A DNA stretch of 64,000 nt from Teretinema sp942493045. GTDB lineage: Bacteria; Spirochaetota; Spirochaetia; Treponematales; Treponemataceae. Both the position numbers and the translations under genes were made by a program. Of the stretch, positions 43,188 through 51,433 are shown one piece after another. The notes beneath the pieces were generated by a model. That model saw only the letters and a list, made by a program, of their open reading frames with translations, was not told the DNA's origin and ran no database searches. Where the stretch lies: assembly GCA_942493045.1 (NCBI GenBank), contig OW818665.1, positions 2,170,001-2,234,000 on the forward strand, written 5' to 3'. The first letter of the stretch is position 1; each line of letters begins with the position of its first letter.

Positions 43188-43922
43188 CTACTGTTTCGGT
43201 GAAATTATCACCAGATTTCGCTCTTCAGCTTCCAAAAAAGGGACCGGCACCGCATGGCTCTCCCAACCGGCGATCAGCGATTCTATACCGCTCATTTCTT
43301 CCCGGATTTTTTCCTGACGGGCTTTCCAGGCCGCCAGCCTTCCGCCCGGAGCGGCTAAGACCGAAAGAGTTTTAGTCATGGCCGGATCCAACGGGCGGAA
43401 AGCCCGGAACACCACAATATCAAAGGTCCCGCGCGGAGCTTTTTCTGCTTCACAATTCAGCACAGTGACATTCTTCAAACCCATTACCGCCACGCAGTTT
43501 TCCAAAAAGGCGCAGCGTTTACTCATCCGCTCTATCAATGTCACCTGTAAATTCGGAAAGGCAGCGGCCAGCGGAATGCCCGGCAAACCGGCCCCGGTGC
43601 CGACATCGGCCAGCCGGCATTCCTGATTCCCGTTTGCGAAAACCGTATCCGCCAGAGCGGCTATCTGCCGCCAGGGCGACAAACTGTCCAGGATGTGCCG
43701 GACGACCAGATCGGAGCGGGTATCGGCGCCGACCAGATCAAACACCGAGTTAAACAGTTCCAGCTCTTTCATATAGGTATTAAGCAGAGGTATCAAAGCC
43801 GCGGACGGCAGACCCAAAACCGTCAGGCCGCGCGTCAGGAGCTCATCGGGGGAAAAGGGCCAGGCGCCCCTTCCCTCTCCAGCGGAGATTCCTTGCGCGC
43901 TGGACCGGGAGGGTGAAGCCAT
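43188..43922 (-). CDS. rsmG: 16S rRNA (guanine-527-N7)-methyltransferase
   Basis: 244 residues. It methylates G527 of 16S rRNA using S-adenosylmethionine. The SAM-binding motif ADVGTGAGLPGIPLAAAFP, then VTLIERMSKRCAFLENC and the FDIVVFRAFRPL strand are typical of RsmG/GidB. Its ATG overlaps the tex stop (TAATG), so it is translated from the tex mRNA. The first ~20 residues (PSRSSAQGISAGEGRGA) look disordered, and a later start is possible. Confidence 0.9.
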   Translation of the reverse strand: MASPSRSSAQGISAGEGRGAWPFSPDELLTRGLTVLGLPSAALIPLLNTYMKELELFNSVFDLVGADTRSDLVVRHILDSLSPWRQIAALADTVFANGNQECRLADVGTGAGLPGIPLAAAFPNLQVTLIERMSKRCAFLENCVAVMGLKNVTVLNCEAEKAPRGTFDIVVFRAFRPLDPAMTKTLSVLAAPGGRLAAWKARQEKIREEMSGIESLIAGWESHAVPVPFLEAEERNLVIISPKQ

Positions 43923-46390
43923 TATTTTTTGCGATCCTTGAGTAGGGCCGCGAACGGATTGTAGGTCATACCGTCGTCTTCTTTCTCGACCCGTCCGCCA
44001 GGAGTCCGGTTCCGGTCGCGGCTGTCGCGGCTGTCCCGACTGTCGCGGTAATCACCGCGAGACTGGGTTCCGGAGCCGGCACCGGAAGCCGCCGATGTCC
44101 CAGAACCGGCCGGGGCGCCATCCTTGCGGGCCACCACTACGCGGCGTTTTCCGTCGCCAGCCTGGCCGGCGCCTGAGGCGCTGCCGGCGGTTGCCCCGAC
44201 CGTTTCGCGGCCCGGATTGCCCTGGGCCGGTTTCGTCGCCGAAGCGGTTTTACAGGACAGGCTGATGCGCCGGCGGTCCGGGTCCAGGCCGATAATCCGG
44301 CATTCCTTGACGTCGCCGACCTTGACCACGTCCATCGGGTCTTTTACATAGTGATCGCTCATCTCCGAAAGATGCAGCAAGGCGGTTTCTTTAATACCGA
44401 GATCGATAAAGGCGCCGAAATCGACCACATTCTTGACCTTGCCGGTAACGATCATTCCTTCCTTAAGATCCTCAAAAGTGATAACGCCTTTTTGCATGAT
44501 CGGTTTGGGGAAGCCGTCACGGGGATCGCGGTTCGGTTTTTTCAGTTCTTCAATAATATCGTTGATAGTCTGGTCGCCGACCTCATACTTAGCCTTTAAA
44601 GTAGAGCGCACCTCACCGGTTACGTCGTCGCGGTTATGCACCAGCTCATATACCACCCGGGCGGCCTCATAGTTTTCCGGGTGCACCCAGCTGTTATCCA
44701 GCGGATCGGTGCTCTCCGGAATTTTCAGGAAACCGGCGCATTGCTCAAAGCTCTTCGGTCCCATGCCGGCGACCTTCATCAAATCCGCCCGGCTGACTAT
44801 CTTTCCGCCCTTTTCACGGTGCGCCACGATTTTCTTGGCCAGGGTACCGTTAATTCCGGAAACGTATTTCAGCAGTGAAAAGCTGGCTGTATTCAGATTC
44901 ACGCCGACATTATTGACCACGGAACCGACCACCTCATCCAGGGTCTCGGAGAGCTTCTTTTGATTGACATCATGCTGATACAGGCCAACGCCGATGGACT
45001 TGGGGTCAATCTTGACCAGCTCGGCTAGCGGATCCTGAAGACGGCGGCCGATCGAAATCGCGCCGCGGATGGTCAGGTCCAGCTCCGGAAATTCCTCGCG
45101 GGCAATATCGCTGGCCGAATATACCGAAGCGCCGTCTTCGTCCACCACAGTATATAAAACTTCCGGGCAGTGTTCGCTGATCACCTTGGCCACTATTTCC
45201 TGTACCTCGCGCGAACCGGTACCGTTGCCGATAGCCACTAGCTGAACATTATAGTCCTTAATAGCCTTCAGGATAGCGGTTTCGCCCTCGGAGGGTTTGT
45301 GCTGATAAATCATAAAATAACCGAGATATTTTCCAGTCTCGTCCAGGGCGGCGCACTTGGTACCGGTTCGGATTCCCGGATCCACTCCGAGCACCCGGGT
45401 GCCCTTGATCGGCTGCTGCATGAGCAGGTTTTTAAGGTTTTCGCTGAAAACGGTAATACCGTGGGTATCGGCGGTATCGGAAAGGTCAGAGCGGATCTCG
45501 CGCAGCACCGCCGGGGACAGCAGGCGCACAATACCCTCGGCAACCGCTTCCTTGTGGTACTGGTTGTTGATGGTATATTTACGTTCGATCATCTCGATAG
45601 CGTCCTCGACCACTATATCGATTTTAACATCCAGGATACCCTCGCGCTCGCCGCGGTTAATGGCCAGTACGCGGTGCGGTTTGATCTGGTTCAGGTTTTC
45701 CTTGTAGTCCCAGTACATCTGATACACCGAGGTTTTCTGGGCGGCGGCGTCACCGATGCCGGTAACCACCATCTGGCCGCTTTTCAGGTACCACAACCGC
45801 AAATCGGAGCGGTTTTCAGGATCCTGGGCCACGCGCTCAGCAAGAATGTCGATGGCGCCATGGATGGCTTCTTCCACTGTATTAACCGAAAGTTCCGCGT
45901 TCTCAGCGTCCACGCGCACGAATTCCGGAGCCTTGGCGTCCACGGCGGCCTTATCGGCGCTCAACATCAGCTCGGCGAGAGGTTCCAGACCGCGCTCAAT
46001 TGCCAGCATGCCGCGGGTTTTTTTCTTCTTTTTGAAGGGGGCCCAGAGGTCTTCCAGCTCGGTAAGCGTTTGGGCCTTCATGACGTTGGTATATAAAATT
46101 TCGGACAGTTTACCCTGGCCGAAAATACCTTTAACAATCTCGATACGCCGGGTTTCCAGGTTATGGTAACTCTTGAACAGATGATCGCTGTCGCGCACCT
46201 GCACTTCATCCAGAGAACCGTGCTTTTCCTTGCGGTAGCGCGAAATAAAGGGGATGGTACAGCCTTCGCGCACCAGCTCAACCACCGCTGAAACCTGGGA
46301 CAGCTGAATTGTCAATTCCTTGGCAATCCGCTTCATGATAGTGACCTCGTTAACTACGAGGGCATCGATATTTTCTTGTGTAAATTCCAT
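43922..46390 (-). CDS. tex: Tex-family RNA-binding transcription accessory protein
   Basis: 822 residues. Tex is a conserved nucleic-acid-binding factor related to Spt6. Domain order: N-terminal helical Tex domain (VSAVVELVREGCTIPFISRY, RKEKHGSLDEVQVRD), YqgF-like fold (RVLGVDPGIRTGTKCAALDE), helix-hairpin-helix region (NTASFSLLKYVSGINGTLA) and S1 RNA-binding domain near 640-710 (GMIVTGKVKNVVDFGAFIDL). The C-terminal tail of about 100 residues is low complexity, with Ala/Gly stretches and tandem Arg-Asp-Ser repeats, ending NPFAALLKDRKK. The start at 46390 is 8 nt after a TATGAT box, with no ribosome site. It is cotranscribed with rsmG. Confidence 0.93.
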   Translation of the reverse strand: MEFTQENIDALVVNEVTIMKRIAKELTIQLSQVSAVVELVREGCTIPFISRYRKEKHGSLDEVQVRDSDHLFKSYHNLETRRIEIVKGIFGQGKLSEILYTNVMKAQTLTELEDLWAPFKKKKKTRGMLAIERGLEPLAELMLSADKAAVDAKAPEFVRVDAENAELSVNTVEEAIHGAIDILAERVAQDPENRSDLRLWYLKSGQMVVTGIGDAAAQKTSVYQMYWDYKENLNQIKPHRVLAINRGEREGILDVKIDIVVEDAIEMIERKYTINNQYHKEAVAEGIVRLLSPAVLREIRSDLSDTADTHGITVFSENLKNLLMQQPIKGTRVLGVDPGIRTGTKCAALDETGKYLGYFMIYQHKPSEGETAILKAIKDYNVQLVAIGNGTGSREVQEIVAKVISEHCPEVLYTVVDEDGASVYSASDIAREEFPELDLTIRGAISIGRRLQDPLAELVKIDPKSIGVGLYQHDVNQKKLSETLDEVVGSVVNNVGVNLNTASFSLLKYVSGINGTLAKKIVAHREKGGKIVSRADLMKVAGMGPKSFEQCAGFLKIPESTDPLDNSWVHPENYEAARVVYELVHNRDDVTGEVRSTLKAKYEVGDQTINDIIEELKKPNRDPRDGFPKPIMQKGVITFEDLKEGMIVTGKVKNVVDFGAFIDLGIKETALLHLSEMSDHYVKDPMDVVKVGDVKECRIIGLDPDRRRISLSCKTASATKPAQGNPGRETVGATAGSASGAGQAGDGKRRVVVARKDGAPAGSGTSAASGAGSGTQSRGDYRDSRDSRDSRDRNRTPGGRVEKEDDGMTYNPFAALLKDRKK
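44017..44050. repeat. 9-bp tandem repeats in the tex tail
   Basis: Copies of CGGCTGTCG or close variants encode consecutive Arg-Asp-Ser triplets on the minus strand. This coding microsatellite could change length by slippage in steps of three residues. Confidence 0.6.
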
Positions 46391-46398
46391 AGACGGCT

Positions 46399-46427
46399 AT
46401 CATAGCCGAAAAAAAAGCCGGGGGCAA
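46399..46427 (-). promoter_or_regulatory. tex promoter embedded in the preceding terminator
   Basis: On the minus strand TTGCCC (46422-46427), 17 nt, TATGAT (46399-46404), then 8 nt to the ATG. The -35 lies in the stem of the hairpin that ends the lipoprotein transcript, and the spacer contains its T-run. Confidence 0.6.
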
Positions 46428-46446
46428 GAAGATTCTTGCCTCCGGC
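46409..46446 (-). terminator. Terminator after the lipoprotein cluster
   Basis: On the minus strand GCCGGAGGCAAGAA pairs with TTCTTGCCCCCGGC (one mismatch, 2-nt loop), followed by eight T. Confidence 0.85.
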
Positions 46447-46471
46447 AAATGTTAGTCAAAAACTCTTTCTG

Positions 46472-47401
46472 CTAAGGAGTAGCCCGAACAGCGCCGAAAC
46501 GTATGTTGATTGATTCACCTAAGAACTCAACATATATATAATAGTCAGAGCCGTTAAAAAAGGGCACGCCCGCCTCAGCGTCGTCACCGGGAAGCAGCAC
46601 ATCGTCAACAAGAGAAGAAAAAACCCGCCGTCCGTCGGCTTTATAAAGAGCTACGCTGCCAATTGATGCGTTCGTCGCGCTATTATTGGTTATCAGACAG
46701 TGCATAAAGTCAATCAATTGACCGGTAGTCAAGTCATCACCCACGTTTGTCAGTTTAACAAAAACTCTTTCATGCCGACCGCCTATTCCGGTTACCGTAA
46801 GATTACCATAACCAGAAAAATCCTCTATAGCGTAATCCAACGGGTCTATGGACGCTACAGCGAAAGAAAGGTCCGTAATCGGGATAAAAGAAGTTTTTAT
46901 GGTATTTTCCTGACCCTGTTTAATCTGTACCGCGGACACACGGGCCATAGAAACACTACGGGCAATGGAATTACCTAAGTCCGGATTCCCTGAATAGAGC
47001 GCCACAATGCTTGTGCGCAAATCTTCAGAAGCCGAGCCGGCGTCGGTAACCGGGGATTTGGTAAAGCTGATAACCTCGGGTGTGTAGATAAAAAACAAGT
47101 CAGCGTAGTCTCCGGCCTGCAGATCATTAATTACGAAACGATTTGCGCTCGAGGCCCTATAAGGGCCTAACAACGGCTTCCTGGAACCGGTACCAACCTG
47201 TATATACAAAATACCGCCGCCGCGCACAAAGGCCCGCTCTCCGACGCCGGAGACAAAGGCCGGATCATTCGGCAACGAGCCATCAAAGTCCAAAACCAGG
47301 GCGGTATTCGCCTGCCAGGCCGGATCACTGCCCAGAGCGCATGACAGTAAAAATACACTGGCCAGCGCACTTAAAAAAACTACAGTATTCCTTTTCTTCA
47401 T
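46472..47401 (-). CDS. Lipoprotein, third member of a local paralogous family
   Basis: 309 residues. The signal ends in LLSC (Cys 21), followed by ALGSDPAWQAN, a motif shared just after the lipidated Cys with the two upstream lipoproteins (CALGSEPAWKA and CVLGIEPAWKA). Also shared are the segments near ILYIQVGTGSRKPLLGPYRA and the following strand about a 'level' or 'state' loop (QAGDYADLFFIYTPE). It is the most divergent of the three and shorter than the middle one. No enzyme motif is seen. It follows the middle gene by 48 bp and is probably cotranscribed. Surface or periplasmic location is likely; function unknown. Confidence 0.75.
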   Translation of the reverse strand: MKKRNTVVFLSALASVFLLSCALGSDPAWQANTALVLDFDGSLPNDPAFVSGVGERAFVRGGGILYIQVGTGSRKPLLGPYRASSANRFVINDLQAGDYADLFFIYTPEVISFTKSPVTDAGSASEDLRTSIVALYSGNPDLGNSIARSVSMARVSAVQIKQGQENTIKTSFIPITDLSFAVASIDPLDYAIEDFSGYGNLTVTGIGGRHERVFVKLTNVGDDLTTGQLIDFMHCLITNNSATNASIGSVALYKADGRRVFSSLVDDVLLPGDDAEAGVPFFNGSDYYIYVEFLGESINIRFGAVRATP

Positions 47402-47449
47402 AGTTCACCTCACTTTTCTACATCAGATCAACGAACTCCTGCGTTTCTA

Positions 47450-49285
47450 CTAAATATTAATAAAGAACCCATCAGTAGAGAAAATCGTATTTCTATACAA
47501 AACAGTGTCATCAAGTACCGCGGCTCCGTCGAAAAACGCGCCAGCGCTTGAATTCGGAGAACCAGGAGCGGTATTTCCTGAAACCGTCACCGATGCACTC
47601 TGCAAGTGGCAAACGCCTCCGTACACGGCAAGCCCGCCGCCTTCACCGGTAGCAGCCACATTAGAGTTAATTGAGCCTCCGTTCAGATACAGGTCGCCGC
47701 CGGCTTGATAAATTCCACCACCGCTAATATTAGCGGTGTTGGAGGTTATTGTCCCGCTGTTCAGATATACAGAACCAGTCTGTAACAAGATAGCAGCGCC
47801 GTTACCGGTTGTGGTCTCACAATTTTGAATGGTACCGCCTTCGATTACCAGAATACCGCCATTAACACCAACCCCTGCGCCATCACCCGAGAATTTAATA
47901 TTATTCTGCAAGATACAGCCGTCGCCTAAATAGGCTGTACCGTCGACCCAAAGCAGACTGATACCCGAAGTAATGCCACTACCGTCAATTATCACATTGT
48001 AAATTGCCAAGGAGTAAGTTGGATATACATAAAACGGCGCGCCAGGGAGAGATCCACTAAAATTTATTGTATATTGCTGGCCGGAAACCGAGTTGATCAC
48101 TACATTTCTGTTGACCGGAAGATCAACCGACATATCCACATTCCCGGTCAGGAAAATGCCGTTTGTTTCTCCGGCTTGCAACGACGAGGCGTTCGAAGCG
48201 GTAATAGCTTCAAGAAGGGTGCAGGCGTTGGCCGGAGTTGAGCCATCACCATAAGAAACGTTGGCGACATACCAGGTATTTTTGAATGCCGGCGCCACAC
48301 CATCATCCACCAGATTGGCGGTAAAAACGCATACTAAAGTATCACCCGCGGCCGGCATCGAAAAGTCCAGGTAAAAACCGATGGAACGCTGTACAGAATT
48401 AACCCCGACTGTTTTCGTTTGATAAGCGTAATTTTGCACCTGTCCGAGACTAAAAACAGAGCCAATGAGCTTTCCGTCCTGATTGTAAAAGGCTGACTTG
48501 TCCACTGTCGCGCTGCTGCTGGGCTCGTAACGGCAGGATATCGAAGAAATCTTCTTGCCTGCTGGAATATCCTCTAAATCCAGCGCCAGGAACAGCCGCT
48601 TGGTCGCGTTGGCCCCTCCCGAGGGGATAGGCTTTTCTCCAGTCATCTCAGTGGCGGTTGTGTTCGTCATTTGTACTGTAGTTGATATACCGCAAATCGG
48701 AGTGAGCGTCACTTTCAAGGTATTCCACATACCCGAAACAATTGTCTGCTTTTTTATTAATTGGCCGGTCGCCTGGCCGTCAATTAAGGCGTCCATGCTG
48801 GAAAAACCACCGTTTGTCTCGTTCTCCTTGTCAGTAAAAATCATAAATTGATCATCCGGCAGGCGCATCAGTTCAGCGAAAGTCTTACCAAGAAATTCAG
48901 GCAGCACATCCGGCGAGGTCTTCTCATCCAGCTTCTCGTCCGCGTAGAGCACGCCAATGCCTTCATAATTACCGGCCGGAATATCAGTTGTGCTGAAGGG
49001 CTTGCCGGGCGTTACGGCATAAGGACCGTAAAAGGGGCCTTTTTCCCCTGCCGGCCCGCCGACAGTGCGGATATACAGATAGCCGGGGGATAAAAACACC
49101 GCCCGGCCGTCGCTGTCGTTTTGAGCGACAGCTGGAGCGTTTATGGTAAGGGAAACAACAGCGTCAGAACCAGAAGCCTTCCAGGCCGGTTCGCTGCCCA
49201 AAGCGCAAGAACTTAGCACTAAGGCGCTGGTTACCAGGGTAAAAAACATCATTTGAAAGACAATACTGTGTCTAAAACGCTTCAT
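47450..49285 (-). CDS. Lipoprotein with C-terminal right-handed beta-helix
   Basis: 611 residues. Lipobox LSSC (Cys 27) is followed by ALGSEPAWKASG. The N-terminal ~330 residues are homologous to the neighbour at 49397 (GRAVFLSPGYLYIRTVGGPA, then GPFYGPY). From about 335 on it adds a repetitive region with short beta rungs: GVNGGILVIEGGTIQNCETT, SVYLNSGTITSNTANISGGG, DLYLNGGSINSNVAATGEGG. This is typical of right-handed parallel beta-helices (pectate-lyase/polymorphic outer-membrane-protein type). It may bind or process polysaccharide, or act as a surface adhesin. The beta-helix is missing from both paralogs, so it was gained or lost as a module. Confidence 0.8.
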   Translation of the reverse strand: MKRFRHSIVFQMMFFTLVTSALVLSSCALGSEPAWKASGSDAVVSLTINAPAVAQNDSDGRAVFLSPGYLYIRTVGGPAGEKGPFYGPYAVTPGKPFSTTDIPAGNYEGIGVLYADEKLDEKTSPDVLPEFLGKTFAELMRLPDDQFMIFTDKENETNGGFSSMDALIDGQATGQLIKKQTIVSGMWNTLKVTLTPICGISTTVQMTNTTATEMTGEKPIPSGGANATKRLFLALDLEDIPAGKKISSISCRYEPSSSATVDKSAFYNQDGKLIGSVFSLGQVQNYAYQTKTVGVNSVQRSIGFYLDFSMPAAGDTLVCVFTANLVDDGVAPAFKNTWYVANVSYGDGSTPANACTLLEAITASNASSLQAGETNGIFLTGNVDMSVDLPVNRNVVINSVSGQQYTINFSGSLPGAPFYVYPTYSLAIYNVIIDGSGITSGISLLWVDGTAYLGDGCILQNNIKFSGDGAGVGVNGGILVIEGGTIQNCETTTGNGAAILLQTGSVYLNSGTITSNTANISGGGIYQAGGDLYLNGGSINSNVAATGEGGGLAVYGGVCHLQSASVTVSGNTAPGSPNSSAGAFFDGAAVLDDTVLYRNTIFSTDGFFINI

Positions 49286-49290
49286 AGAGT

Positions 49291-49322
49291 ACCTCGCTTA
49301 CAACCTGTACTGTACTACGAAC
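49291..49322 (-). repeat. Conserved upstream element, copy 1
   Basis: This 32-bp block before the beta-helix lipoprotein gene matches the block before the next paralog (50383-50414) with two mismatches. It begins ACCTCGCTTACAA in plus-strand reading and includes the ribosome site. Similarity continues weakly to about 49342. Confidence 0.6.
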
Positions 49323-49396
49323 GCTCGAAAAAATCCACTTTTGACAAAATTCAATTAAACGTCAGGTCGTGCGCAAAGTAAAGTAAAAACCTACTC

Positions 49397-50377
49397 TTAC
49401 ATTGGCACATAATCGGCGTTAAAATGACAGATTAACGTTGAACCAACAGGCAGCGAATACTCAAGATAAAAATAACCCTCCGAGTACTGCGTCCAGCTTA
49501 CCGGAGTTTCTTTTACAACAAGGAAAGGGTCAGTAACCAGACCGATGTGAGAAACAGAGCCAAGAAGTTTACCCTTATCAGAATAAAACCCAACTGAACC
49601 AACCTCTGCAGACCCAGTAACCTGCCAGCCGCATGAAATTAGCGGAAATTTATAACCTGCAGGTAGTTGAGTATTTCTAATTTTCAAAAAAACACGCTTC
49701 ATAGTAGCAGTAGGTATATCAAAAGTAATAGGGGTCCAATAATGAGACCCGGATTGATATGCTAATTCTATCGTCGTGAGCGGGCCGCAAATCGGGGAAA
49801 GCGTAACCGGCAGGACATTTGCTACTCCCGCTACAATGGTGACATTCTTAAGGTATTGGCCGGTAGCCTGTCCGTCGATCAAAATATTCATTGCTGGAAC
49901 ATTGTAGGGCGACACTTCCTGGTCGGTAAAAATATTAAATTGTTCATCCGGCAAGCTCATCAGCTCCACGAAGGTTTTTCCGACATTGGGACCAGTGATT
50001 TCCGGTGTTACTTTCTCATCGAGTTTTTCTGCCGTGTAAAGCACGCCGATTCCTTCATAATTTCCAGCCGGAATATCAACAGTACTAAAGGCTTTACCAG
50101 GCGATATCTCGTAAGGACCGTAAAACGGACCCCGCTCTCCGGTTGGACCGCCAACGGTGCGGATGTACAGATAGCCCGGGGACAAGAAAACTGCCCGCCC
50201 GTCAGCCTCATTTTTCACTATCATAGGTGCGTTTATACTGAATGAAACGACGGCGTCATTACCGGAGGCCTTCCAGGCCGGCTCGATACCCAGGACGCAG
50301 GAACCAAGCCCAAGGGAACTGATTACCAGCGCTAAGAGCGCTGAAACTAACAAAACCGTAAATGTAGAACGCTTCAT
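49397..50377 (-). CDS. Lipoprotein, first member of the paralogous family
   Basis: 326 residues. Lipobox LGSC (Cys 27), then VLGIEPAWKASGNDAVVSFS. The next ~280 residues align with the N-terminal part of the product at 47450: GRAVFLSPGYLYIRTVGG, GERGPFYGPYEISPGKAF, DIPAGNYEGIGVLYTAEKLD and an FMSLPDEQFNIFTD-like stretch. It ends after this shared domain (LEYSLPVGSTLICHFNADYV), without a beta-helix. A GAGGTGA ribosome site precedes the ATG. A paralogous array with variable tails suggests diversifying surface proteins. No known domain is recognised. Confidence 0.75.
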   Translation of the reverse strand: MKRSTFTVLLVSALLALVISSLGLGSCVLGIEPAWKASGNDAVVSFSINAPMIVKNEADGRAVFLSPGYLYIRTVGGPTGERGPFYGPYEISPGKAFSTVDIPAGNYEGIGVLYTAEKLDEKVTPEITGPNVGKTFVELMSLPDEQFNIFTDQEVSPYNVPAMNILIDGQATGQYLKNVTIVAGVANVLPVTLSPICGPLTTIELAYQSGSHYWTPITFDIPTATMKRVFLKIRNTQLPAGYKFPLISCGWQVTGSAEVGSVGFYSDKGKLLGSVSHIGLVTDPFLVVKETPVSWTQYSEGYFYLEYSLPVGSTLICHFNADYVPM

Positions 50378-50382
50378 GAATC

Positions 50383-50414
50383 ACCTCGCTTACAATCTGT
50401 ACTTTACTACGAAA
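50383..50414 (-). repeat. Conserved upstream element, copy 2
   Basis: Copy of the block at 49291-49322 before the first lipoprotein gene. Conservation upstream of two paralogs points to duplication including the leader or promoter. Confidence 0.6.
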
Positions 50415-50507
50415 GCCCAAGAAATTCCACTTTTCATGCTACTGCTATGCAATCTGGGCGTTTCCCGCTAAAATAAGGCTACTTTTGAACAGAGAGAGGT
50501 ACCTGCT

Positions 50508-51425
50508 ATGCCCGTAAAAATCCCCGCGAAACTGCCCGCCGCCAAAATTCTAACCGAAGAAAACATCTTCGTCATGGATGACCAGCGCGCCCAGATGCAG
50601 GATATCCGGCCTCTTAAAATCGCCATCCTCAATCTGATGCCCACCAAAGAAGTTACCGAAACCCAATTGCTGCGACTGCTCGGAAACACACCGCTGCAGA
50701 TTGAAATTACCCTTTTAACCATGGCCAGCCATCAGTCCTCAAATACCAGCCGCGAATACCTGGAGGCCTTTTACCGTACCTTCGAGAGCGTGCGCCATAC
50801 CAAGTATGACGGATTGATCATCACCGGCGCGCCGGTAGAAAACCTGCCCTTTGAAGAAGTTGATTACTGGTCCGAACTGAAGGAAATCATGGACTGGAGC
50901 CGCAGTCACGTTTTCAGTACCCTGTATATCTGCTGGGGCACCCAGGCCGCCCTGCACTATTTTTACGGCATCAACAAACACAAGCTGGATGAAAAGGTTT
51001 TCGGTATTTTTGACCACTACCTGCTTAATCCGAAGCATAAACTGGTGCGCGGTTTTGATGATTCTTTCCAGGCGCCGCACAGCCGGCATACCACCATCCA
51101 CAAAGAGGATATCCTCGCCATTCCGGAACTGGAAATCCTGGCCGAGTCCGATGACGCCGGCGTATTCCTGCTGGCCAGCCGCGACGGACGCGAAATATAC
51201 ATTTCCGGACACGCCGAATATGACGCCGAAACCCTCTCCCGCGAATACCAGAGAGACCTAGGCCGCGGTCTGCCCATCGACATGCCCAAAAACTATTATC
51301 CCGAGAATGATCCGGCGAAAATGCCGCCGGTACACTGGAGGGCGCACGCCAATTTACTGTTCGTTAACTGGCTGAACTACTTTGTGTATCAGGAAACTCC
51401 TTATGATATCGAGGATATTCACTGA
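50508..51425 (+). CDS. metAA: Homoserine O-acetyltransferase (MetA family, acetyl-CoA type)
   Basis: 305 residues, full length. It acylates homoserine in methionine synthesis. MetA marks: IAILNLMPTKEVTETQLLRL, the catalytic Cys 142 in TLYICWGTQAALHYFYG, His in HSRHT and Glu near GHAEYD. The residue known to set acyl donor, position 111, is Glu here (ITGAPVE). Glu marks acetyl-CoA enzymes such as that of Bacillus cereus, while Gly marks the succinyl type of E. coli. I therefore call it an acetyltransferase despite the usual 'succinyl' label. A GAGAGAGGT ribosome site precedes the ATG, and TAAAAT at 50469-50474 is a possible -10 box. Confidence 0.92.
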   Translation: MPVKIPAKLPAAKILTEENIFVMDDQRAQMQDIRPLKIAILNLMPTKEVTETQLLRLLGNTPLQIEITLLTMASHQSSNTSREYLEAFYRTFESVRHTKYDGLIITGAPVENLPFEEVDYWSELKEIMDWSRSHVFSTLYICWGTQAALHYFYGINKHKLDEKVFGIFDHYLLNPKHKLVRGFDDSFQAPHSRHTTIHKEDILAIPELEILAESDDAGVFLLASRDGREIYISGHAEYDAETLSREYQRDLGRGLPIDMPKNYYPENDPAKMPPVHWRAHANLLFVNWLNYFVYQETPYDIEDIH

Positions 51426-51433
51426 TCGTTTTA

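Noticed and set aside
45299..46096. Plus-strand open frame of 265 codons opposite tex
   Set aside because: Shadow of a strongly conserved gene; composition rich in His/Gly/Phe with no motif.
46472..50377. Lipoprotein array as a toxin-immunity or polymorphic toxin locus
   Set aside because: No nuclease, deaminase or other toxin motif, no secretion marker domain and no immunity-like small genes are seen; all three have lipoprotein signals.
50378..50507. SAM or other riboswitch before metA
   Set aside because: The gap is 130 bp including another gene's upstream element, and no multi-stem junction or conserved riboswitch core could be seen.
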